A stretch of 64,000 bases of DNA from CAIWHR01 sp963708855 (GCA_963708855.1 CAVPUM010000016.1:1-64000), one strand, 5' to 3'; positions 44,900-53,927 are shown, counted from the first letter of the stretch. Program-made: numbers and translations. The notes: generated from the letters alone by a model not told the origin.

Positions 44900-45313
44900 C
44901 TATTTCAGATGATTCGAGACGAGCTTCGTCATTTCGAACATCGACACTTTGCCTTTGCCGCCGAACACGGCCCGAAGCTTCTCGTCCGCATTGATCAGGC
45001 GCCGATTGACCGCATCCTGCAGCTTGTTCTTCTTGATGTAGTCCCAGATCTTCTTGGTCACTTCGGTGCGCGGCATCGGCATTGCGCCGATGACGGCTGC
45101 GAGGACCGACGACGGCGTCATCGGCTTCATGAACGCGGCGTTAGGCTTGCGCTTCGCGGCGGGTTTCTTGGCCGTTGCTTTTTTCGCGGCGGGTTTTTTC
45201 ACCGTTGCTTTTTTCGCAGCGGGTTTCTTGGCGGCGGGTTTCTTTGTGGCGGGTTTCTTGGCCGTTGCTTTTTTTGCGGCGGGTTTCTTGGCAGCTTTCT
45301 TGGCGGTAGCCAT
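44900..45313 (-). CDS. Histone H1-like / SWIB domain protein
   Basis: The 137-residue protein has a 55-residue N-terminal tail of AKKPAAKKATAKKPA repeats, like the lysine-rich tails of bacterial H1-type proteins. A SWIB/MDM2 fold follows: PNAAFMKPMTPSSVLAAVIG, AMPMPRTEVTKKIWDYIKKN, KLQDAVNRRLINADEKLRAV and FGGKGKVSMFEMTKLVSNHL. In eukaryotes SWIB belongs to SWI/SNF remodelling subunits; chlamydiae and some betaproteobacteria carry stand-alone forms. The tail should bind DNA nonspecifically, so a nucleoid role is likely. A TATAGT (about 45403-45408, reverse strand) may be the -10. Confidence 0.9.
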   Translation of the reverse strand: MATAKKAAKKPAAKKATAKKPATKKPAAKKPAAKKATVKKPAAKKATAKKPAAKRKPNAAFMKPMTPSSVLAAVIGAMPMPRTEVTKKIWDYIKKNKLQDAVNRRLINADEKLRAVFGGKGKVSMFEMTKLVSNHLK

Positions 45314-45685
45314 GTTTCTCCTTCCTGTGGATAGACGCAGAACACAACGCCGAACGCTCTGAAGCGGACCCTCCTGTCAGGGGCAAATCCGCTCCATCGG
45401 CGGGAACTATAGCGCAATTCCATGGGAAGGGAATCCCTTGCTGGCGCTTTTTTCGCAGTGCGTTCACGAACGTTGCGCTGGCGCAAAGCAGCCCTTGCGC
45501 TCCGGGTTCGGCGGACCCTGACCCGAATGCGGCCGGCGGTGCGGCGCGCCGCAGGTTTCCGGACGCGGCGCGGGTGCCACTTGCGCGGCCGACGCCATGC
45601 AGTTGGTGCGCCGGGCAGCTGCACGGCCTTGAGTCCCGCACGCCGCGGTGCCACACTTGAGCCCGAAGCTCATCCTTGTCCCGAC
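45314..45685. other. Divergent region between the SWIB and binding-protein genes
   Basis: About 370 bases with no supported gene. AAGGAGAAACAT just above 45313 is the SWIB ribosome binding site. On the plus strand an open frame continues upstream of 45686, but its sequence has no signal or family features, so it is left out. Confidence 0.4.
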
Positions 45686-46465
45686 ATGCCTGCCGCGTCG
45701 CCCCCCCTCACCACCCCTTCCAGACGGACGCGTGTCCTGCTGGCGGCGATCGCCGCCGCAGCCATTGCCGCCATGCCCGCGGAAGCCCTCATGCTCCTCA
45801 CCGAGGAGAATCCGCCGTTCAGTTTCACGGACAAGGGCAAGCTGCAGGGCTCCGCGGCCGAGATCGTGCGTGACATGGCAGCGCGCGCCGGTGTTCCTGC
45901 GACGTTCGAAGTGTTGCCGTGGGACAAGGCCTACGTCCGGGCCCAGGGCCAGAAGGACTCCTGTCTCGTAGCGACGGCGCGGCTCGAGAACCGCGAGCGA
46001 CTGTTCCTGTGGGTAGGGCCGATCGCGACGAACCCGTGGGCCGTGTACGGGAAACCCGATTTTGCGGTGCCGATCCGCAGTGTGAAGGACCTCGCGCCCT
46101 ACAGGATAGGCACCGTTCTGCGCGACGCCAAGAACGATTTCCTCCGTGAGAACGCCGTCAATGACCTGCGCGCGGCGCGCGAGGATGCGCAGAACCCGCC
46201 GCGCCTTCTGCTGCCGCGCGATCACCCGGATCACATCGACCTGTGGATCACCGACCTCTACGCCGGCCGCGACGCCGCCAGGACGGCGAAGGTGACGGGC
46301 ATCAGGGTCGTATTCGTCGCCAACGAGCAGCCGCTCTATCTGGCCTGCAATCCGCAGACTGACCGGAAGGTCGTGCAAGCGCTGGCCGATGCACTGGAGG
46401 GCATGAAGGTCGATGGCGCGCACAAGCGGATCACCGCCGAGTACGACAAGCGGTTCCCGCGCTGA
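45686..46465 (+). CDS. Orphan periplasmic solute-binding protein (type II)
   Basis: The 259-residue protein has an Arg-containing N-terminus and a hydrophobic signal (RVLLAAIAAAAIAAMPAEA). MLLTEENPPFSFTDKGKLQG, SAAEIVRDMAARAGVPATFE, LPWDKAYVRAQGQKDSCLVA and RERLFLWVGPIATNPWAVYG follow. The EE-x-PP-F-x-F start and LPW-x-R/K-A-Y segment mark the orphan bacterial solute-binding (SBP_bac_3) group common in betaproteobacteria. No permease is nearby. Such proteins may feed sensor kinases or be stand-alone scavengers. Ligand unknown. Confidence 0.8.
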   Translation: MPAASPPLTTPSRRTRVLLAAIAAAAIAAMPAEALMLLTEENPPFSFTDKGKLQGSAAEIVRDMAARAGVPATFEVLPWDKAYVRAQGQKDSCLVATARLENRERLFLWVGPIATNPWAVYGKPDFAVPIRSVKDLAPYRIGTVLRDAKNDFLRENAVNDLRAAREDAQNPPRLLLPRDHPDHIDLWITDLYAGRDAARTAKVTGIRVVFVANEQPLYLACNPQTDRKVVQALADALEGMKVDGAHKRITAEYDKRFPR

Positions 46466-46573
46466 CGTGCCGGCCCCGCGAACGGCTCTGGCCGCCCGCT
46501 GCGTCGCGGTTGCGCGCTCTGCCTGTCCGGACGGCGCGTACTGCCGGCGATGCCGTAGCAACAAGGCTGCCAC

Positions 46574-47746
46574 GTGAGCGTCGCCGCGAGCGGCGCCGCG
46601 CGCGCCGACTCGCGCGCGCTCGCCATCCTGATCCTGCTCGGAATCGCCAACCACTCGGTCCTCAGCGGCAGCCGGGTAGTGGTTGCGCTCGACGCGCTGT
46701 CGATGGGCGCATCCCCGTTCACCGTCGGCGTGCTGATATCGCTCTATGCGCTCCTGCCCATGTTCTTGTCCGTCGCGGTGGGCCGGCTCGTCGACCGCGT
46801 TGGCGCACGCCGGCCCATGGTGGTCGGATCGGTCGTGATCGGCATCGGGGCAACGCTCCCGTTCGCGCTGCCCGGTCTGCCGGCGCTGTTCGGCAGCGCG
46901 GTGCTGCTCGGTGTCGGTTTCATGGCATTCCAGATCGCGGCACAGAACACGACGGGCCAGCTTGGAGAACCGGCTACGCGGTCGCGCAATTTCAGCCTGC
47001 TCGCGCTTGGCTACTCGGTGTCGGGATTCATCGGTCCGCTCTCCGCCGGTTTCGCGATCGACCATTTCGGGTTTCGCGCAACATTCGCCGTCTTCGCGCT
47101 GATTCCGCTCATCCCGCTCGCGGTGCTGGCAAGCGGCCGGTTCGTGCTTCCCGGGCCGCACCGGCCGGCCGGCGGCACGCGCTACGCCGGGGTCCTTGCC
47201 CTGCTCCGCCATCGGACGCTCCGGCACGTGTTCGCGATCAACGCGCTCCTTTCGCTGGGATGGGACCTGCACACGATATTCGTGCCGGTCTATGGGGCGA
47301 AGATCGGCCTATCGGCATCCGAGATCGGCGGCGTGCTGTCGTCGTTCGCTGCGGCGACGTTCGTCGTCCGCTTGTTCATGCCCGTGATCGCCCGCCGCTT
47401 GCGCGAGCATCAGGTGCTCGCTGCGGCGCTGGTCGTCGCGGGCGTGGTGTTCCTCGCCTTTCCGTTCTCGCAGAGCGTGCCTGCGCTGCTTGCGCTGTCG
47501 TTCGCGCTCGGGTTGGGCCTCGGCGCCGGACAGCCCATGGTGTTGTCCCTGCTGCATGCCCACGCGCCGGCCGGGCACGTCGGCGAGGCCGTGGGGGTCA
47601 GGATGTCGCTCGTCAACTCGATGGCGTTCGCGGCGCCGCTTCTGCTCGGGGCCATCGGCGCATCTGTCGGAATCGTGCCGGTGTTCTGGTCGGTAGGCGG
47701 GAGCCTTGCCGTCGCCGGCTTTCTCGCACGGCGGGAAGGGCGCTGA
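46574..47746 (+). CDS. Major facilitator superfamily transporter
   Basis: The 390-residue, 12-helix protein starts at GTG 46574 (MSVAASGAARADSRALAILI). The A-loop motif between helices 2 and 3 reads GRLVDRVGARRPMVVG. FVVRLFMPVIARRLREHQ sits at the equivalent loop of the second half. GLGAGQPMVLSLLHAHAPAG then HVGEAVGVRMS is characteristic of a subgroup of small-molecule exporters. Substrate unknown. It lies 108 bases after the binding-protein gene on the same strand and converges on msrA. Confidence 0.85.
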   Translation: MSVAASGAARADSRALAILILLGIANHSVLSGSRVVVALDALSMGASPFTVGVLISLYALLPMFLSVAVGRLVDRVGARRPMVVGSVVIGIGATLPFALPGLPALFGSAVLLGVGFMAFQIAAQNTTGQLGEPATRSRNFSLLALGYSVSGFIGPLSAGFAIDHFGFRATFAVFALIPLIPLAVLASGRFVLPGPHRPAGGTRYAGVLALLRHRTLRHVFAINALLSLGWDLHTIFVPVYGAKIGLSASEIGGVLSSFAAATFVVRLFMPVIARRLREHQVLAAALVVAGVVFLAFPFSQSVPALLALSFALGLGLGAGQPMVLSLLHAHAPAGHVGEAVGVRMSLVNSMAFAAPLLLGAIGASVGIVPVFWSVGGSLAVAGFLARREGR

Positions 47747-47802
47747 CGGATCGCGCCGCGCGGTACGCGGGCACGACCGGAGCGCGCCCCTGTTTCTCCG
47801 CG

Positions 47803-48369
47803 CTACGCCCGGCGCTTCAGCCGCTCGGTGAAGTGCTTGCGGAATTTCGCGACCTTGGGCGCGACCACCGCCGCACAGTAGGGCTGGCGGGGATTGCTCG
47901 CGAAGTATTCCTGGTGATAGTCCTCGGCCTCGTGGAACGGCGCGGCGTCCGCGATCTCGGTCACGATGGGATCCCGCCAAAGACCCGCAGCCGAGAGCTC
48001 GGTAACGAGGGACTGCGCGGTCGTGCGCTGCTCCGGCGACTGGCAGAAGATCACGGAACGGTACTGCGTTCCGATGTCGTTGCCCTGGCGGTCGCGTGTC
48101 GTCGGGTCGTGGACCGTGAAGAACACGGTGAGCAGATCGCGGAATGACAGCACCGAAGGGTCGAAGGCAATGCGCACGACTTCGGCATGGCCGGTCCGGC
48201 CGCCGCAGACGCCTTCGTAGGTGGGGTTCGCGTCGCGGCCGCCCGCGTAGCCGGACTCGACCGACTGCACTCCCGCGAGCTCGTCGAAAACGGCTTCGAG
48301 GCACCAGAAGCAGCCGCCCCCGAGAACGGCGATTTCCCGGGCAGCAGACGAAGGCGGTGATGCGGTCAT
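47803..48369 (-). CDS. msrA: Peptide methionine (S)-S-oxide reductase
   Basis: The enzyme reduces methionine-S-sulfoxide in proteins. The 188-residue protein carries the catalytic motif LGGGCFWCLEAVFDELAGV then SVESGYAGG. PTYEGVCGGRTGHAEVVRIA, DRQGNDIGTQYRSVIFC and the C-terminal FHEAEDYHQEYFASNPRQPY then C follow. The start MTASPPSSAAREIAVLGGG at 48369 is the nearest ATG. It is a single gene, convergent with the MFS gene and divergent from the DUF47/PiT remnant. No msrB is visible. Confidence 0.95.
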   Translation of the reverse strand: MTASPPSSAAREIAVLGGGCFWCLEAVFDELAGVQSVESGYAGGRDANPTYEGVCGGRTGHAEVVRIAFDPSVLSFRDLLTVFFTVHDPTTRDRQGNDIGTQYRSVIFCQSPEQRTTAQSLVTELSAAGLWRDPIVTEIADAAPFHEAEDYHQEYFASNPRQPYCAAVVAPKVAKFRKHFTERLKRRA

Positions 48370-48505
48370 GGCAGGCTCCGTGGCGATCGGTTCAATGGCG
48401 CCGGGCGCGGTGCGGCAAGCCAAGCTTACAACGAACGCCGGCGGGCGCGTCCGGCAATCGCTGCATGGGATAATCGACGTCCGCGCGAGACGAGGAAACG
48501 CGATC

Positions 48506-48962
48506 ATGGGCCTGCTCCCACGCGAAGGGAAGTTCTTCGACCTGTTCAACCAGCACGCGGATCTTGCCGCGGGCGCGGCCGTGGAGTTGCAGGCGCTGCT
48601 CGGCGACCTGTCGCAGCTGAAAAGTCGCAGCGGTGCCATCGAGAGGAACGAAAGACAGGCCGACCGGATCACCCATGATGGAGGCCGTTTCCTGGTTTTT
48701 CTTCCGGAGCTCCCCGCACCGGGTCGATCGCTGGTTCCGCCGGCCGCAGCTAGTGTCGGCCTCGTCGTACAGCCTCGGGCACGGCGGCAACGACGCGCAG
48801 AAGACGATGGGAGTCATCGCGCTCATTTGCGTCGCGCACGGATCGCTCCCGCCCGGGTTCGCCGCGACCGGCATCCCGTTCTGGGTCGTGCTCTCGTGCC
48901 AGACCGCGATCGCCCTCGGCACGCTGTCCGGCGGCTGGCGGCTCGCGCAACGCTTTCTCTGA
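48506..48962 (+). pseudogene. Remnant of a DUF47-PiT phosphate transport operon
   Basis: The first 58 codons (MGLLPREGKFFDLFNQHADL then AAGAAVELQALLGDLSQLKS, ERNERQADRITHD) are the N-terminus of a DUF47 (PhoU-like) protein, normally about 205 residues. From about 48675 the sequence switches, in another frame, to the middle of a PiT phosphate transporter: MEAVSWFFFRSSPHRVDRWF, LVSASSYSLGHGGNDAQKTM then GVIALICVAHG, and WVVLSCQTAIALGTLSGGWR, ending in a stop. The DUF47 C-terminus, the PiT N-terminal half and the PiT C-terminal repeat are all missing. This looks like a large internal deletion plus truncation, or an assembly join. No transport is expected. Confidence 0.75.
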
Positions 48963-48975
48963 GGGGCCGGGGGCG

Positions 48976-49821
48976 ATGAAAGTCCCGGACGGGATCGTGC
49001 GCGCGATCGCGTTCGTGCGGCGCGTCGCCGCGCGGACACGGAACACCGGGCTTGCCCGCACGGCCGGCAGCCTGGCGTTCACCACCGTGCTGGGCCTCGT
49101 GCCGCTGGTCACGGTTGCGTTCGCGTTCGTCGCGCGGTTCCCGGTGTTTCAGCAGTGGCTCGACGCGCTGGAGGCCTATCTGCTGAAGTACACGTTGCCC
49201 GGGGACGCGAACGAGGTCGTCCACAGCTATGTCCTCGAGTTCACCGCGAAGGCCGCCGGGCTGACCGGCCTGTCGATCGTGTTCATCCTCGTGACGGCGA
49301 CACTCGTGATCGCGACGATCGAGCGCGAGATCAACGCACTCTGGGGAATCGGGCTCAAGCGGCCGGCGGCGCGTCGGTTCGCGGTCTACGTGATCGGCAC
49401 GACGCTCGGACCGGTCCTCGTCGGCGCCAGCATTTCGCTGACAACGTGGCTCTTCACGCAATCGCTTGCAGCCGTGCCGATGGAGGTGACGCCGGCGGAT
49501 TTCGCCGTGGAGGCATTGCCGCTCCTGCTCTCCACGCTGGCGCTGGCGCTGCTCTATGCGCTGGTGCCGAATCGCCACGTGCCGTGGCGCCACGCGTTCG
49601 CCGGCGCATTCGCGGCGGCGCTGGCGTTCGAGGGCGCCAAGTACGGCTTCGCAGCCTACGTGAAGAACGTGTCGGCCTACGAGCTGGTCTACGGCACGCT
49701 GGCCGCATTGCCCGTGTTCCTGATCTGGATCTATGTCTGCTGGCTGATCGTGCTGGCCGGTGCGGCGGTGACCGCAACGCTGACGCTGGCCGCGGATGCC
49801 GCGCCGGAAAGGCGCACGTGA
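48976..49821 (+). CDS. YihY/UPF0761-family inner membrane protein
   Basis: The 281-residue protein has six membrane helices in the YihY layout. The opening RNTGLARTAGSLAFTTVLGL then VPLVTVAFAFVARFPVFQQW matches the family AaSLAfttlLslvPl. TATLVIATIEREINALWGIG, YALVPNRHVPWRHAFAGAFA, FAAYVKNVSAYELVYGTLAA and LPVFLIWIYVCWLIVLAGAA follow. Once misnamed ribonuclease BN. Function not established. It starts 13 bases after the DUF47/PiT remnant. Confidence 0.9.
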   Translation: MKVPDGIVRAIAFVRRVAARTRNTGLARTAGSLAFTTVLGLVPLVTVAFAFVARFPVFQQWLDALEAYLLKYTLPGDANEVVHSYVLEFTAKAAGLTGLSIVFILVTATLVIATIEREINALWGIGLKRPAARRFAVYVIGTTLGPVLVGASISLTTWLFTQSLAAVPMEVTPADFAVEALPLLLSTLALALLYALVPNRHVPWRHAFAGAFAAALAFEGAKYGFAAYVKNVSAYELVYGTLAALPVFLIWIYVCWLIVLAGAAVTATLTLAADAAPERRT

Positions 49822-49902
49822 CCTGAAAACGCGTCGTCGCTTGCCGAATTCGTGGCGCCACGCTACATTGCGGGCAGCTTTTCGCACCGGAGTCTCCCCA
49901 TC

Positions 49903-50508
49903 GTGTGGTCCATCGTTCAAGCAGCGGGCTGGCCGATCTGGCCGCTGATCGTGGCGTCCGTCATCGCGCTGGCGCTCATCTTCGAGCGGCTGTGGTCGCT
50001 GCGACAGAGCGTCGTCGCGCCGCCCGGTCTCGTCGACCGCGTGCTGGTCGAGTACCGGCAGAGCGGAGCGACGCCGGAGCTCATTGCGCGCGTCGCGCAG
50101 CACGGACCCCTGGGAAGAATCCTCGCCGCCGGCCTTGCCAACGTGAAAAGCTCCCGCGCGGTGATCAAGGAAGCGATCGAAGAGGTCGGACGCGTCGTCA
50201 CGCATGATCTCGAGCGCTTTCTCACCACGCTCGGGACGATCGCCGCGATGGCGCCATTGCTCGGGCTGTTCGGCACCGTCGTCGGAATGATCGAGATCTT
50301 CGGGTCGCAGACAGCGGCGGGTTCAAATCCGATACAGCTCGCACACGGGATATCCGTCGCCCTGTACAACACGGCCTTCGGCCTGATCGTCGCGATTCCC
50401 AGCATGATCTTCTACCGTCATTTCCGCGCGACGGTGGACAGTCTGGTCGTGGAAATGGAGCAGCAGGCGATCAAGCTGGTGGACTTCGCGCACGGCGAGC
50501 GCCAGTAG
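49903..50508 (+). CDS. exbB: ExbB/TolQ-family proton channel subunit
   Basis: This inner-membrane subunit uses the proton gradient with ExbD to energise outer-membrane processes. The 201-residue protein starts at GTG 49903 (MVWSIVQAAGWPIWPLIVAS). AAMAPLLGLFGTVVGMIEIF is the conserved helix 2 and AHGISVALYNTAFGLIVAIP helix 3 with the proton-path Thr. Three membrane helices in all. exbD follows after 69 bases, then lpxK, an arrangement typical of betaproteobacteria. An earlier ATG (49852) would add 17 residues without family support. Confidence 0.92.
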   Translation: MWSIVQAAGWPIWPLIVASVIALALIFERLWSLRQSVVAPPGLVDRVLVEYRQSGATPELIARVAQHGPLGRILAAGLANVKSSRAVIKEAIEEVGRVVTHDLERFLTTLGTIAAMAPLLGLFGTVVGMIEIFGSQTAAGSNPIQLAHGISVALYNTAFGLIVAIPSMIFYRHFRATVDSLVVEMEQQAIKLVDFAHGERQ

Positions 50509-50577
50509 AGCCGCGATGTCGGGCGATCACGCGATGCGCGCGCCGAAGCGGGCGTCGGCCCGGAAGCGGGGCCCGTC

Positions 50578-51000
50578 ATGAACCTGCGCGGCACCCGTCC
50601 GCGCGACGACCCCGAGATCAACTTCATTCCGTTGATCGACGTGCTGCTCGTCATCCTGATCTTCCTGATGGTCACGACGACCTACCAGCGGGTCGCTGAG
50701 CTGCAGATCACGCTGCCGGAGGCTGACGCCGAGCAGCCGAAGGATCGGCCCAGGGAGGTCAACGTCGGCGTCGATGCCCAGGGGCGCTACGTCATCAACA
50801 AGACGGTTTTCACCTACACGACCACCGCCGCCCTCGCCGACGCCCTCAAGGCAGCCGCCGGCAACGCGAAGGAACCGGTCGTGGTCATCAGCGCCGACGC
50901 GACGGCGACGCACCAGTCGGTGGTTCACGTCCTGGAGGCCGCCCGGACCGCGGGCTTCGTCCACGTCACGTTCGCGACGCAGGCGCCGCCCCCCAAGTGA
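50578..51000 (+). CDS. exbD: ExbD/TolR-family biopolymer transport protein
   Basis: The 140-residue protein has a short cytosolic start (MNLRGTRPRDDPEINFIPLI), a single helix with the essential aspartate (PLIDVLLVILIFLMVTTTYQ) and a periplasmic domain (VNVGVDAQGRYVINKTVFTY, VVVISADATATHQSVVHVLE). It partners ExbB. GGGGCCCGTC precedes the ATG. The block continues with lpxK 30 bases later. No TonB gene is adjacent. Confidence 0.92.
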   Translation: MNLRGTRPRDDPEINFIPLIDVLLVILIFLMVTTTYQRVAELQITLPEADAEQPKDRPREVNVGVDAQGRYVINKTVFTYTTTAALADALKAAAGNAKEPVVVISADATATHQSVVHVLEAARTAGFVHVTFATQAPPPK

Positions 51001-51030
51001 CGATCTGAGCGCCTCGCGCGGACGGGAGCC

Positions 51031-52056
51031 GTGACGCTTGCCGATCGCCTCGTCGACACGTGGTATGCGCGGCGAACCACGCTGCTCGCGGCGATGCTGC
51101 TGCCGCTGTCGGTGCTCTTCCGGGCCGCCGTCGCGCTGCGGCGCGCCGGCTACCGCGCCGGCCTGCTGCGCTCCGTGGGGCTGCCGGTGCCCGTGGTGGT
51201 CGTGGGCAACATCACCGTCGGTGGCAGCGGCAAGACGCCGCTCGTCGCCGCGCTCGCGTGCGCGCTCGCGCAGCGCGGTTTCCATCCGGGCATCGTCAGC
51301 CGTGGCTACGGGCGCGACATTGACGACGGCCACCCGTTGCCGGTCGATCCGGACGCCGACTCGCGGCGCTCCGGCGACGAGCCGCTGCTGCTTGCGCGCG
51401 CGGGATATCCCGTCGTCGTCGCTCGCGACCGCGTCGCTGCCGGCCGGACATTGCTCGCCCGGCATCCGGCATGCGACGTGATCCTGTCGGATGACGGACT
51501 GCAGCACTATCGGCTGCGGCGAAATGTCGAAATTGCCGTGATGGACGCGACGCGCACTCTGGGCAACGGCTGGCTGCTGCCCGCCGGCCCGTTGCGGGAA
51601 CCTGCCTCGAGGCTCCGGGCCGTCGACGCGGTCGTGGTGCTCGCGGCGGCAGGGGCGGATGCCCCGTCGCCGGAACCGCGCGGAGCGTTCACGATGGTGC
51701 TCGCCGGGGATCGATTCGTGCGTGTCGGCGATCCGCTGACCACCTTGCCGGCGGCAGCCTTCGCACGGGACGGTGTGCATGCACTGGCCGGCATCGGCCA
51801 TCCGGCACGGTTCTTCGCGCAGCTCGCGACGATGGGCATCGCGGCCGTGCCGCACGCTTTTCCCGACCATCACCGCTTCGTCGCCGGCGATCTCGCGCTT
51901 CCCGACGCGCAGGTGATTCTGATGACGGAGAAGGACGCGCTAAAATGCGAGACGTTCGCCGACGAGCGATGCTGGTACCTGCCTGTGCAGGCGCGCATCG
52001 ACGAGGCATTGATCAATCTGATCGAAGGAAAGCTCCGTGGAACCCAAGCTGCTTGA
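51031..52056 (+). CDS. lpxK: Tetraacyldisaccharide 4'-kinase
   Basis: The membrane-associated kinase phosphorylates the 4' position of the lipid A precursor with ATP. The 341-residue protein starts at GTG 51031 and has an N-terminal amphipathic/hydrophobic helix (TTLLAAMLLPLSVLFRAAVA). The P-loop is VVGNITVGGSGKTPLVAALA. SRGYGRD, GDEPLLLARAGYPVVVARDR, ILSDDGLQHYRLRRNVEIAV and LMTEKDALKCETFA follow. The end overlaps the Trm112-like gene by 20 bases. Part of an LPS block with kdsB. Confidence 0.94.
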   Translation: MTLADRLVDTWYARRTTLLAAMLLPLSVLFRAAVALRRAGYRAGLLRSVGLPVPVVVVGNITVGGSGKTPLVAALACALAQRGFHPGIVSRGYGRDIDDGHPLPVDPDADSRRSGDEPLLLARAGYPVVVARDRVAAGRTLLARHPACDVILSDDGLQHYRLRRNVEIAVMDATRTLGNGWLLPAGPLREPASRLRAVDAVVVLAAAGADAPSPEPRGAFTMVLAGDRFVRVGDPLTTLPAAAFARDGVHALAGIGHPARFFAQLATMGIAAVPHAFPDHHRFVAGDLALPDAQVILMTEKDALKCETFADERCWYLPVQARIDEALINLIEGKLRGTQAA

Positions 52057-52216
52057 AATCCTGGTCTGTCCCGTCACGAAGGGTCCGCTGGTCTACGACA
52101 AGGAGAAGCAGGAGCTGATCTCGAAATCGGCCCGGCTCGCCTACCCGATCCGCGACGGCATTCCCGTCATGCTGGAAGACGAAGCCCGTCGGCTCGAGCC
52201 GGCAGAGTACGAGTGA
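52037..52216 (+). CDS. Trm112-family small protein (YcaR-like)
   Basis: The 59-residue protein starts at GTG 52037 (MEPKLLEILVCPVTKGPLVY). The family motif L-x-I-L-V-C-P-x-T-K-G-P-L is kept, with only one of the cysteines that bind zinc in eukaryotic Trm112. SKSARLAYPIRDGIPVMLED is the C-terminal signature. It overlaps lpxK by 20 bases and precedes kdsB, the usual position. In bacteria its role is not settled. Confidence 0.9.
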   Translation: MEPKLLEILVCPVTKGPLVYDKEKQELISKSARLAYPIRDGIPVMLEDEARRLEPAEYE

Positions 52217-52327
52217 GCGCGGCGGGCGAGCGCCAGCGAGCCAAGGCCCGAAGGGCGCGCGGCCCCGCGTTCGAGGCGGCCGGCGGCAGGGAAGCGTGAC
52301 GCTCCTGAGTCGAGGCGGAGACGGCGC

Positions 52328-53110
52328 GTGAGCGAAATCGCGGCGCTGTTCACGGTCATCATCCCCGCGCGCTACGCTTCGACGCGTCTGCCCGGCAAAC
52401 CGCTGGCCGACATCGCCGGCAAGCCGATGGTGGTGCGGGTCGCCGAACGCGCCGTCGCGGCCGGCGCGGACCGGGTCGTGGTCGCGACCGACGACGTCCG
52501 GATCAAGGCCGCCGTCGAGGCGCACGGCATGACCGCCTGTCTCACCGCCGCCGACCACGCGACCGGCACGGATCGTCTGGCGGAGGCGGCGCAGCAGCTC
52601 GGCCTTCCCGATGACGCGATCGTTGTCAATGTCCAGGGCGACGAGCCGCTGCTTTCCCCTGCGCTGATACGCGCAATGGCCGAACTGCTCGCGGCGCACC
52701 CCGACGCGGCGATCGCGACCGCCTGCCACCCGATCACGGATCCCGCGGAGGCGTTCAACCCGAATGTGGTCAAGGTGGTGCTCGACGCACGGGGCCATGC
52801 GCTCTATTTCAGCCGGGCCACCATTCCGTGGGCCCGCGATGCCTTCGCCGGCAGCCGCGGCGCCGTGCCGCAGGGGCTGCCGCTCTACCGCCACTACGGG
52901 CTCTACGCCTACCGTGTCCGGTTCCTCCGCGCGTTTCCGGCGCTGGCACCCGCGCCGATCGAGCGCTTCGAGGCGCTGGAGCAGCTGCGTGCGCTCTGGC
53001 ACGGCTTCCGCATCGTCGTCGAGGTCACCGCGGGCACGCCGGCGCCCGGAGTGGACACGCCCGAGGACCTCGAGCGCGTGCGCGCGTTGTTCGCCGCGGG
53101 AAATGCTTGA
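52328..53110 (+). CDS. kdsB: 3-deoxy-manno-octulosonate cytidylyltransferase
   Basis: The enzyme makes CMP-Kdo for lipopolysaccharide. The 260-residue protein starts at GTG 52328 (MSEIAALFTVIIPARYASTR). IPARYASTRLPGKPLADIAG, VVATDDVRI, TACLTAADHATGTDRLAEAA, VVNVQGDEPLLSPALIR and YRHYGLYAYRVRFLRAFPAL are standard. TPAPGVDTPEDLERV closes the protein. A GC-rich stretch of 110 bases separates it from the Trm112 gene. Confidence 0.95.
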   Translation: MSEIAALFTVIIPARYASTRLPGKPLADIAGKPMVVRVAERAVAAGADRVVVATDDVRIKAAVEAHGMTACLTAADHATGTDRLAEAAQQLGLPDDAIVVNVQGDEPLLSPALIRAMAELLAAHPDAAIATACHPITDPAEAFNPNVVKVVLDARGHALYFSRATIPWARDAFAGSRGAVPQGLPLYRHYGLYAYRVRFLRAFPALAPAPIERFEALEQLRALWHGFRIVVEVTAGTPAPGVDTPEDLERVRALFAAGNA

Positions 53111-53257
53111 TCCCACGCAATTGACCGACCGGCGAATTGCGGACAGAATCGCCGGCGCGCTCCGATGTCGCGGAGTCGCCGTCGGCAGCGGACCGGCGCC
53201 GGTTGCACCCGCGGATCGTTACCCGTCGTTGACTGATCCGCACGACGATGCGCATTC

Positions 53258-53915
53258 ATGCGACTGATACTTCTCGGCCCGCCGGGCGCCGGCAAAGGCA
53301 CGCAGGCCAATTTCATCACGCAGGCCTACTCGATCCCACAGATTTCGACGGGCGACATGCTGCGGGGCGCGATAGCGGCGGGCACGCCGCTGGGCGTCGC
53401 TGCGAAGAAGGTGATGGATTCCGGCCGCCTGGTCTCCGACGACATCATCGTGGCGCTGGTGACCGACCGCCTGAAGGCGCCGGATTGCGCGAACGGCTAT
53501 CTCTTCGACGGCTTTCCGCGCACGATTCCACAGGCCAATGCGGTGCGGGACGCCGGCGTTGCGGTCGACTACGTGCTCGAGATCGCATGTGCCCGACAGC
53601 GCCATCGTCGAACGGATGAGCGGGCGCCGGGTGCATGTCGCATCGGGGCGCACCTATCACCTGCGCTACAATCCGCCGCGGGTGGCCGGGAAGGACGATG
53701 TCACGGGCGAGGACCTGATCCAGCGCGTGGACGACGAGGAGGAAACGGTGCGCAAGCGCCTCGAGGTCTACCACGCGCAGACGCACCCTCTGATCGCGTA
53801 CTTCGCCAATTGGGCGGCGACCGGCGATCCGCGAGCCCCGAAATACCGCAAGGTCGACGGAATGGGTGGCGTCGAGGCGATCCGGGACGCGTGCCTTGCC
53901 GCATTGAAGAGCTGA
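53258..53915 (+). CDS. adk: Adenylate kinase (one frameshift)
   Basis: This essential enzyme interconverts ATP, ADP and AMP. About 218 residues: MRLILLGPPGAGKGTQANFI (P-loop), IPQISTGDMLRGAIAAGTPL, LVTDRLKAPDCANGYLFDGF then PRT, and, after the shift, AIVERMSGRRVHVASGRTYH, YNPPRVAGKDDVTGEDLIQR and DDEEETVRKRLEVYHAQTHP. One extra C near 53590 (VLEI then DVPDSAIVERM expected) is the only break. Because adk is essential, this is the best single argument that such indels are sequence errors. pfp follows 12 bases later. Confidence 0.92.
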
Positions 53916-53927
53916 AGGGCCGGTGCC

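Noticed and set aside
45422..45685. Upstream in-frame extension of the orphan binding protein
   Set aside because: The extra residues are Arg-rich with no signal peptide; ATG 45686 gives a normal exported protein.
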